Shown here: positions 48,529-58,400 of the stretch, piece by piece | Numbering within the stretch: the stretch's first letter is position 1 | How the letters are laid out: every line of letters starts with the position of its first letter | Source of the DNA: Elysia chlorotica | Taxonomy: Eukaryota > Mollusca > Gastropoda > Plakobranchidae | NCBI GenBank assembly: GCA_003991915.1 | Contig: RQTK01000097.1 | Span: 372,609-436,608, forward strand | Length of the DNA: 64,000 bases | Direction: 5' to 3' | Translations under genes and position numbers: made by a program | The notes under the pieces: model-generated | Told to the model about the DNA's origin: nothing | What the model saw: only the letters and a program-made list of their open reading frames with translations | The model's database searches: none

Positions 48529-48712
48529 TGGGGTCGCGGTTATCCTGGGGTAGAACATCAGGTCCGGATTGGAGCCCTGGCGATTGCGCTCCCTACTGGT
48601 AAAGTCGGTGTCAGTTTAATGTGACCGGCTGAGACAGGACTCATGCCTTGGGGCCCGTCCACAATGTAGCCTATATAGTGCTGATGTTGGCCATTAAACT
48701 AACTCAACTACT
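48529..48712 (+). repeat. tRNA-derived SINE, copy 4 (shortened)
   Basis: ggggtcgcggttatcctggg, B-box-like ggattggagccctggcg, ctccctactggtaaagtcgg, ccggctgagacaggactcat, then directly ccttggggcccgtccacaat, gtagcctatatagtgctgat and attaaactaactcaac. Relative to 48984-49227 it lacks the middle segment with cacataaaattg. Confidence 0.8.
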
Positions 48713-48983
48713 ACCACTCAACTCTTTTTCTTCTGTTTATTAGTATCATTATCATTTTATTATTTTTATAATAATAATCTCTTTTTAAATACCTGTTTTG
48801 TATTTACGACCACACTTTTGCATTTAAGTCTTAAGAAAGCAGGAAAGAAAGAGGGCTCGGGTAAATACAATTTTGATGATTCATAATGACAACGATCTTT
48901 TGCATTTATTATAGAAAAAACAATCATGTCAATTATTCCTAATCGCTTTTGTGATTATAATTTGTATATTGGGTTGTTTGTTA

Positions 48984-49227
48984 GGGGCGGGCGCGGTAGC
49001 CCTGGGGCAGAACGTCAGCTTCTGATGCAGGAGGTCTGTGGTTCAAGCCCTGGCGATTTTACCCCTTACTGGTTTGGTTGGTGTCAGTTTCAGGTAACCG
49101 GCTGAGACAGGAGTCATGCAGCCATCGCCCTGTCTATTGTGTGGCAGCACATAAAATTGTGAGATGTCAGTCTTGGGGCCCGTCCACAATATAACCTATA
49201 TAGTGCAGGCGTTGGGCGTTAAACATA
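48984..49227 (+). repeat. tRNA-derived SINE, copy 5
   Basis: gggcgggcgcggtagccctg, B box gtggttcaagccctggcg, ttactggtttggttggtgtc, ccggctgagacaggagtcat, cacataaaattgtgagatg, cttggggcccgtccacaata, acctatatagtgcaggcg and gggcgttaaac. It is the most complete copy in the window together with 6462-6722. Confidence 0.8.
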
Positions 49228-49878
49228 GTCTATCGCTGATTGCATTTAAACAATCTTAGCAACTGGAAAATTCTCAACAACCTTTATATGTAACATCACT
49301 GTCATTGAAAGATTATTTTTACATTTATATACTCAATTTCTTATGAATTATTATCATATTAATTAATCACACATTTTTTTTAACTTTTATCTTTTTTATC
49401 TATTTATTTTTTATGTGAATTTGCTATTGTGAACTTTGTAATCTATGGAACAGGCATATTTTTTGGCTGAAAATTTTGAAATGTAAACATGAGCAATAGC
49501 ATTGAACTTTTATTCTCAAATATGCTCCCTTCATTAGCACAATGAATCAGTTAAACTGAATATTTTCTGATAGAAAGGGAGAGACAAAAGTATTATATAT
49601 ATATATATGGACGTTGGACTTGGTAACATGCCACGTTTGTTAGCCATAGAGTATAGCCGACATAATGTTTAATTTGTAAAAACCAACAAATAACAATACT
49701 AAAGATGGAATATAAAACAATGTATTTCTTTTATTACATTTTTTGATACTCAAATGTTAGCTATGTTATCGCATAATTGATTCTCCTATTACGAAAACTG
49801 GATAGAATGAGATCATTATTTTGTGTAGTTTTATTAATTCACCCCTTTTGTCACCAGGTCTGTATTATTTATCTCTCA

Positions 49879-49893
49879 AATAAAAGAAATAAA
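49879..49893 (+). terminator. Candidate PIP4P polyadenylation signals (two AATAAA)
   Basis: Two overlapping-range AATAAA hexamers (49879-49884 and 49888-49893), about 2.2 kb after the PIP4P stop. Other variant hexamers lie closer, so the assignment is tentative. Confidence 0.25.
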
Positions 49894-52010
49894 ATGGATC
49901 AAATTCTGATATCCCTTTTACCCAGACATATTTTTGCTAAGCTGTAAAAGCTTCTTGCCCAATTGTCTTTCATCTCAAGTTAAGATCACAGCTATGGTTC
50001 ATTAAATCAAAAAATATTTTAATCTCGAGGGGGAATATAACTTTCTATCATGTGCAATCTGCATTAGGATTTCCCTTTTAATTTCGAGAGCTATCTTCAA
50101 AATGTATGCTATTAACACGGTACACTGTGTAAGTTACATTTAAACAGTTTAAAGTAAGCCCTGTGATCTAAAACACTTAAAAAGAATAGTGCTCTCTCTC
50201 TGTTATCCTTTAATCTTAGTTTTAAGACATTTTTAATATGCAAAGAAATTTTGCTCTGGGGTCAACAAAGTTATACTGTATTCTGTATTGATAAGTATAT
50301 TGTTTTAAAATTATATTTCTGTCATTATATATGTTAATGTTCTGCCATTTTGAAGATTTGCATCCATTTATTATGTAAGAAAAACGAGATAATTGTAAGC
50401 AGCTTTTTTGTTTTCTGCAAATGTTTTGTAGGTATATATTTTGTTTTCATAATATACACAGAAATGTAATTCATTAAAAAGCAATGTTATCATAAGTTAT
50501 TCATCTTGTGATATAAATTATGACTCCTATCATAATACATTCGTTGAATTCAATTCAATTATTCTAATCTGTATTTTGGAAAAGATAAAGTCAATATTTT
50601 TATGTTTATTGCTAGTGTAAATTACTCCACATTCTGTAAAGAAAGATAAATTCATGCTAAGTAAATATAGCAAAAGTAATTTATTTTGTTTGTTCAAACA
50701 ACTGTTAACTTCACCAATGTGAATTGGTTACATTCTTTTTTTTTTCACTAACAATTTCAAGGTAATTTTATAAAATTATATTTGTACTCAATTGTATTAA
50801 GTCTACTTTTGTTTTATAAAAAACAGCACCTCCTGACATTCCAGTTTGTTACAACTCAATGCTAACATTCATTTATCCAGGGTCTTGAAAAATACATCAT
50901 GGTGTTTGTGCAATTTTAATTATCTGTAAGTATAAATAATTATATATTTAATGTTGATGGAACCCAGTTTAAATGTCAGATTGAGAATATGAAATATGTG
51001 CCATGAGATAATTGGTTTGATGAAATATCACTTCAATTCTGCACCTTGTTTTGGATGTGATTTATGGTATTTTTTTTTAATGTATTGATTATCTTTTATA
51101 ATCATTGTTCTTTATCCCACAACAGCCAAGTTACTTAATAAGTCACTGTTGGGCATACTTGTATGCTTCATTGTATTAGGAGTTTTATTGAGGATAATTA
51201 TTTAAGTATTTTTTAAGTTGTTATTGAATTAATATTGAAAATTATTTTAGATGTATTTCTGACATACAAAACTTAAAAGTATACTAGGTTTTTCAAATAG
51301 CAAACATGAGATAATCATATCGATAGGGTTTGTTGAAGAACTCTTGATAAAAAAAAGAAATAGTTGAGTCAAAAATAGCAATCACACAGTTTTTGATACA
51401 TGTTAGTTTTTTGTGTGTGCAAAAGAATAAGTAAATTTTATACTTGTATAGCAAACATATTTTCATGTCGATAGAAACCTTCAATTCACAATAAAGCAAT
51501 TAACCATAATTTATATTATCACTTCCAAATTTTATCTATAATTTTGTCGTTGTTGATGAGTTTGTAAAAACACTTTCGGTAACGTCCAGTTGTAATAGTT
51601 TGGAGAGATATATCATGCTGTCTTGAGCTTTGCCCGACCTTTCCAAAAATGTCATTATTCGTACAACTTCATTCAGCCATGAATATGAAATGACTTTATC
51701 ATTTATAAACTGAAATATTTACTCTCTACAAACTTGTACAAGTAAACTACAAAGATAGCTTTTTATCTCACTCTGAACTGTTTGCATTTTACTGGAAAAC
51801 AAGTCACAAGGGTAGTGATATGTTTACATAATTCTCAGAGCTGTCAACTGTTGGATTAGAAAAACTTAATAGCCGAACAAATAGTCAAAAGACTATTCCT
51901 CTGGCAGCCTTGGGTTGGAGTTGCTTGCTGTGACAACTGTCTCAGTTGGAGACATTATAATAATATATGAGGTGCTTAAATGCAACATTTTCATTGGGTT
52001 TTGCACAAAT

Positions 52011-52013
52011 TAC

Positions 52014-52047
<34 letters not shown>

Positions 52048-52224
52048 GTTATTATTGTTACTATTATTATCATTATTAAATTGTTATAAATCATTATTAG
52101 TAGTAGTTGTAGTAGTATTGTTATGTAACATTAAAATCATTATTATTCTTATTATTATTATTATTATTATTATTATAAATAATGGGATTATAAATAATGG
52201 GGATGATGGTGGTGGTGGTGGTGG

Positions 52225-52288
<64 letters not shown>

Positions 52289-52318
52289 GATGATGTTGAT
52301 GATGATGGCGGTGGTGAC
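52011..52318. repeat. Compound (TTA)n / (GGT)n(GAT)n microsatellite
   Basis: TTA arrays at about 52011-52077 and 52138-52176, then GGT and a long GAT array to about 52318. These create spurious Leu/Ile/Asp-run ORFs on both strands. Confidence 0.95.
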
Positions 52319-53171
52319 TCGCAAGTTAACTATACGGGTTTCACCTAGTTAAGCTTGCCCTTGAGAGAACAACTAGAGTCACATGAAAATACACCCGCCT
52401 ATACTTTTCCGAATAAGCCACAGAGTTATTTCGAACACTATTCCCGACAATCTGCAGAGTTTGGTACATGTACTAGATGTATCGCAATATAGTGGACCCG
52501 GGTTTGTTTACATTTAACCAGAAGATACGTTTTTTGTGTGTGTTTTTTGTTTTTTTTAGTATGCCAGACCCTTTTTTCTGAACCATTTAAATAAAAAAAA
52601 ACTCTTTATGGGCCAAAATTTGACAAAGGAAAAAAGAAAATTCTTTTCGTGATTTTTTTTTCATAATTCTACCTGGTAAAAATATGAACGTTTTTGACGC
52701 GCTCATTTCTTCCATTTCTTCGATGCCACGGCGCTGCAGCTTCCCTATAAATGCAAAACGTGAAGTAGATGCTAGAAGAATCTATTACTTTTTTTTCTTT
52801 TACAAATTAACTTGTTGAGAAAAAATCCTCCGAACCGTCAAACTTGTGGAAGGGTAACCACTTTAATTAAACAAAGTGCAACAAATGAACACCGTCTTTG
52901 GCGTTGCCTGCCTCACTAAAGTGATAAGATTGCTCTAAGGAAAGATTCATTCTGGAGTGGCAGCCGTCTGCTCCTTCAGAATTTACTATAACCACTTTTT
53001 TGTGGGTGTATGAGGTGCCCGAAACCACCGTGTCAGAGCTAACAGATAGTGCACTTAACAATGTGGGGCAGTGGGTTGTCTATTTCATAGACGAGTGTAG
53101 CTGGTGGCTGTTGAACAGCCCAATCTTATTCAGGATAAGGTGTAAAGTTATTAGGAATAATCTTCCGAATA

Positions 53172-53243
53172 ATGGCAGCACAACCAAATAGAATTGTTAT
53201 CTTTAGCATGTTTGGCTTTGCCATTTGTACTGTATCTGGCAAA
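53172..53243 (+). CDS. Candidate upstream first coding exon of MTFMT
   Basis: ATG at 53172 (aataATGGCAGCAC) opens 24 codons reading MAAQPNRIVIFSMFGFAICT then VSGK, ending at a possible donor (gtagga) in phase 0. The MTFMT exon at 55495 also begins in phase 0 right after a good acceptor, so the join is in frame and would give an Arg/Lys-containing, hydrophobic N-terminus without acidic residues, compatible with mitochondrial targeting. Two ATGGCAGC words (53172, 53272) resemble YY1 sites common just downstream of transcription starts. Splicing is not demonstrated; the exon could be spurious. Confidence 0.3.
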
Positions 53244-53469
53244 GTAGGAACTGGGAAGGGAAATAATCAAAATGGCAGCCTCCATCTCTAACGACGCAAA
53301 TCCAATAAAACTAATTGACTAATCCAGATCTAGATCTCAACTCTATTTTGGACATGAGGAATTGATATGATAATAATTATTATTTTCTTTTATGGACAGT
53401 AGTAGCGTGTAATTTCTCTGCTTTAATTCGGAAAAGAGCTAAAACATGGTATGATTTAGATTCTAAAGA

Positions 53470-53515
53470 GCTAGATCTAGATTCTAGATCTAGAATCTAG
53501 GTTCTAGATCTAGAT
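53470..53515. repeat. GATCTA palindrome cluster
   Basis: Tandem and interrupted ctagatct/tagaatct words, the same low-complexity type as 5937-6116. Confidence 0.85.
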
Positions 53516-53545
53516 GAAAATTGGGCCTACCTCTTCCTCCTCCAA

Positions 53546-53607
53546 CTCCTCCCCCTTCATGAAGTTCTTCCTCCACCTCCTCCCCCTTCTTGAAGTTCTT
53601 CCTCCAG
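53546..53607. repeat. Two-copy tandem repeat, period 31
   Basis: Copies begin ctcctcccccttcatgaagt and ctcctcccccttcttgaagt and differ at only two positions. Confidence 0.95.
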
Positions 53608-53751
53608 TGTCTTGGTTTGCAAATGTGTGAGCTCGTATGACATATCTGAGGGTGGGCATGAGCTTTTAATCTGTTGGATGAAATATTTTTTTCAACAAGT
53701 AGGGATTTTTTTTCTCTTCGTTGAATTGACTAGATCTAGTCCAGTTGTACT

Positions 53752-53824
<73 letters not shown>
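53752..53824. repeat. (ATC)n microsatellite
   Basis: About 24 tandem ATC units, producing a spurious poly-Ser ORF. Confidence 0.95.
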
Positions 53825-53825
<1 letters not shown>

Positions 53826-54382
53826 CAACTTCTCTCTACTCTCTGGCTCTCCATCTCTGTCTGTCTGTTGGTGACAATTTAGTTTCTTTACAGTAATGGA
53901 TCATTTAATTTGCCTTCACTGACCTCCTGACTGGGGTCATAAATTGCGGCTGACTGGTGGAATGCGAGAATGCCAGCTCTTTTCTCGCTGGGCTACCCGC
54001 CCACTGCTATCAGTAGGCTAATCCGGAATTTCGGCAATAAAATTACATTTACCACCTTCTTAGTACATGCACTGTTTTTACTCATATCTTGCCTTGAAAT
54101 ATACCAAATAAAAAAAGATACGCATACGTTCTCTTTAAGAGGCAGTCGTTCATGTCCTTTCATTTTAACCGAGTCATATACTACCGTGCCTTAAACATTA
54201 CATTGTGAATCATTGAGCGACGTTTTAACATTATAGATGTTTTTTTTAAAATTCGTTATAAAATATTTCTATCTTAATTTAATTTTGTTTTGTTTAATTG
54301 TAGTGTTCAGAAAATATTAGTGAGCATTTCTATGTAGTTTATTTAAAGCTGATCAGTGTATAATAAGCTAGATGGCCCATTT

Positions 54383-55019
54383 CAATGGAGTCCACTTATA
54401 ATGACAATTGAAACAACGAGAACTCGGTAATAACGAAACTTTTTCTCAATCCCCGTTTTTCTCCCTTCTTTAGCGTTGTAACTACGATTTTGGAATAACG
54501 AGAACAAATGGAAAGTGAACTCTGCAATAGCCTCTCACTCTCTGCACACACGCATACTAGGCCTAAGCTAAGCCTAAGAAACAATAACCAATAAGCACGC
54601 TGCAGTAGGATGCCTCTCTTTGTTACTACCCTTCCCCACCACCGGCAGTACGCACATGGCCTAGGCCGCCATTTCGTCTGCCTTCTGCTAGTCTGTCTAA
54701 TTCCAAGCACACGAAAGGTGTGGGCGGTTTAAAATAGGCATTACAATGACCCCCCCCCCCTAAAATCTGAAGCAAAAAGAAAAGAAACCACACAAAAAGA
54801 AGAAAAGAAAAGAAAGAAAACACGACAAAAAATACTCACCAATGTAGATCTCCATTGATGCCGTGGCCAAGTCACGCATTGCGTTATCAGAATCAGGGGA
54901 TGTAACTCAGTATTATTTTAGATCAAGGTATTTTATATATTTTATTATTTCCCTTTACAAGGGGAATAACGAGAGAAGGCATCTGGTCCGGGAGTTCTCG
55001 TTATACCAGAGTTTTACTG
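54383..55019. mobile_element. Possible pogo/Tigger-like DNA transposon remnant
   Basis: The right end, read inward on the minus strand, is cagtaaaactctggtataac followed by gagaactcccgg, resembling pogo/Tigger terminal repeats and abutting a TA dinucleotide (55020-55021). The left end, caatggagtccacttataat followed by gacaa, is a plausible diverged inverted partner (about 12 of 23 positions identical, most differences being transitions). Internal gaataacgag words occur near both ends. No transposase ORF is intact, and a left TA is not seen. Confidence 0.45.
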
Positions 55020-55494
55020 TATGTAAGTGACTGCTAGATGTGAAGGTCATATAAGGTATCTCTGGAAGTTGACTGTAATTCACATAAATGGAAGGTGCAG
55101 GGAGCCTGTTTTCTCTAAATACAATAAAATTATTACACTTTTATTTCTTTTTCTCTGAAATCTCTGTCTATCTCTGTCGCAGTCACAATTTGTCTCTGAC
55201 GTCTGTCACATCTGTGTCTCCCTTCCTGTCTTCCTTCCCATTCACCCCTCTTTGTCTTTAAAATCAATTTTAAAATGCTTTGTAATTGAAAATATGAATT
55301 CTTTTATGTTTATTTTTAATGAAGCAATGACATTTTAATCGTAAATTTATGAACAGACATAATATATATATATATATATATTGGCAATCTATCTATTCTT
55401 TTACATTTTTTTAATGAAAACTAATAAGATATAATTCTTTGTAAATAAATAATAGGCTACAATATCATTTGAACAATAACTAATTTCCTTTTAG

Positions 55495-58400
55495 ATGAGG
55501 CACAGTGCAATAAAATCAAACTTGAGGCCTCCTTGGAGAGTCCTTTTCTTTGGCACTGATGAATTTTCTCTGCCAACTCTTCAAGCATTAAATGAAAACA
55601 GGTTGGTAAAACTTTGAACTTAACTGATTGTATCTATTTTTTTCTTTTGTTTTGGTGAGGATGATCTAACTTTGGTTAATTTCGAGTATTCTAACAAGGT
55701 CAAAATCAGTAATTTTGCATCACATTCTTGCGAAAAACGATCTTTAGCTGATAAGTTTCAGAGAGTAGTTTCAGAACTGACTGTTTACCATACCCACTTC
55801 CTTTGAGAGGCTGTAAAACTTGGATGGGTTGAAATGTATCTTCCTTTCCTATGTTATAGAGCCGCGGTGAGTGGATGAATGGGTGTATGATATACCTATT
55901 TGCAGGAAAAAAATGAACTTTTACAAGATTTATCTGTTAAAACATAACATCTGCTAGAGTCCTTTTGGCATTAAATCGTTATGTTCAGCTGCTAAAGTGG
56001 TAAATCACATAGAATTCTTTCTTTTAAGCATTAGTTGTGCAGTTTACTAATATGTTTTTTGCAATTTTGTTTATTATTTGTTTGAATGCCTGTTTCAGGA
56101 TGTTGGCTGCAAGTGAGTCCAAGCTTGTGAAGACTTTGCATATAGCTCATCCATGGATGAAAAAAGTGGTTTGTGGCTTTGTCTAGCTCTATAATGTCCT
56201 TTGTTTTTCAATAAAACAGTAAGATAAAAAACAAATATATTGGCAGAGCTCTAACAAAGTATTTCCAATCTGATAAGAATTTCCAGATGATATACACATA
56301 GTCAGATCACTGACGCTGAAGTACTTTGCAATTTGAATGTGTGTAGTTAAAGATTTAACATAAAAAACATTAACTGACTCTTTTATTCTTAAGGCATATT
56401 TAGAATTTGAATTGCTGAAACTTGCTGAAGATCAGAAACAATACTTGGACATTTCCTTTAATAGGATCTCATGGATAAGTTAAAACATTCATGCTGTCAC
56501 TTCTCTTTTTTTTACTAAATTAATTAATTTAGAATATTACAATTTTAAAACATCTATCTTCATGTTGTTTCAAAGCAATTATTATATATGTACCTTTTCA
56601 ATACTAAAAGTCTTTTACAAAACCAAATTTTTAGAATGGTCTCATCACTTTCTCATCAAAAGGCTTTTAAGAAAAAACTTTTACACATCTATTTTTTTTC
56701 TCTGTTTTATTTTTAAGAGCCCTGTTATGAAGTATGCTACTCTCCATGATCTGAGAGGTTATACATGGCCAATTAACAGGCTTGATTCTGAATACGACAT
56801 TGGTGTGCTTGCCTCCTTTGGACATCTGATTCCTTCCAAACTTGTAAAAGCCTTTCCTTTGTAAGATGAGTCTCAATGACTTTGAATATTTTTTTTGTTT
56901 CAAAAATGTGTTTTTTTTTTAGTTGAGCTTAAAAAAAAAAGGTCTAAAGCGAGCAACATTTAAAAGATGCAATCTTGAGAAATGCGATCTACCCAAATGG
57001 TGTTTTAATAGAGCTCAAAACTAATCTATAGCACATTTAAATAACTTTTAGACAACCTCAGTCAAACATCATTTAAAAGGACACTGCTTTTGTTTTATAT
57101 TCTGACACAAGATGATGTAGAGAATGATATTTGAATTTCCAATAATAACCATTTGTTCAATGATATAATCGATAAAATATGCGGGGGGAAAAAAAGGGAA
57201 GATTGAGAATCATATTGCATAGGGGATATCATTTTATAATCATTTTTATTTTACTCTTTACCTTTTTTCCTTAAAAGCTATTCCTACCAATTTTGCATTT
57301 TTTATGTTTGAAATTAAAAATGTTCTCATACTTACCTAATAAAATTGATGAAATGTTTACCCTCCCTTTAGCAAGTAATTACAGTGTCATAATAAATTAA
57401 TGATTTTTGTGCCTGTCAAGAACATATAATAACAAAGCAACTTAACAAATGATGGGCTTGCACTTATTTTCTCACTTTTTATCAAAATAGATTAATGAAG
57501 ACAATTATTTATTTCTTGTGTCTTGCATGAAATTAGATGTTAGAGGCATTGACAATTTTACAAGCATACATTTCATTCTTGAGAGTTCAAGGCTATTTAC
57601 AAAGAAATTTGATTTAATATTATATTGACGTAATTCATATACTATAATTTTCTCTCTCTATTTATTAAGTGGCATCATTAATGTGCATCCAAGCCTCCTG
57701 CCAAGATGGCGTGGTGCTGCTCCACTACACCACACTCTCCTCAACGGAGATTCTGTCACAGGCATCAGTATAATGTCTATCGAACCAAAAGTGTAAGCTA
57801 AACAAATCACTTGATTGGAGCAAAGCACTTACATGTGAAGATGAAAGTATTTGGAAATGAATGAAGCAGGGCTATCCCATAGTTATTAAAGTTTGAATTT
57901 TTTTCTCTTATACGATGTAGTCATATTCCAAATAAAAAAATTTATATTTGTATATAATTTATGAGAAATATTTTTGAATTTGTTTAATAGACTAAGTGTT
58001 TAGTGTGAATAAGGTTAGAAGCTCAATATGATTTTGAAGGGAAAAAGAGTGGTGATATTTCGTTATAAAAATAGGCTCTAGTCTATTTTTACCGAAAATA
58101 GGCACTCTTCTAATCTTTATAAACATGATATGCCATTCATTAGTGTTAAAAAAAACAACTATACATTTCCAATAAGCATCATAAAAAAAACAACTATACA
58201 TTTCCAATAAGCATCAATTAAGCAATCAATTTACCTTTGTCAAAAAATTATTATATCAGTTTAAAAAGTTATAAGACCAACTTACGTCTGTAATAGTTTT
58301 GCAACTTTAAAAAAATTTCTCAACACTTTTCCAATGCAAAAAGATTCATCAAACTGTCACCATTACTTAATTTCTAAGAAGCAAAGTCATTATATATATA

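Larger units (their letters stand above)
47670..53171. other. PIP4P 3' UTR/intergenic region, repeats only
   Basis: AT-rich DNA with two SINE copies (48529-48712, 48984-49227), AT and ATT microsatellites, and the large ATT/GAT array at 52011-52318. Polyadenylation hexamers at 49879-49884 and 49888-49893 are candidates for the PIP4P transcript end, which would place both SINEs in its 3' UTR; this is unproven. No coding gene is supported. Confidence 0.5.

Noticed and set aside
51980-52348. 122-aa ORF with Leu, Ile and Asp runs
   Set aside because: Entirely the translation of ATT and GAT microsatellites; a mirror ORF exists on the other strand and there are no gene signals.
52867-53191. Overlapping ORFs on both strands (64 and 63 aa) as a bidirectional gene pair with MTFMT
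   Set aside because: No recognisable product or splice continuation; kept only as possible promoter-proximal sequence.
53612-53896. Poly-Ser ORF
   Set aside because: Translation of the ATC microsatellite; no conserved flanks.
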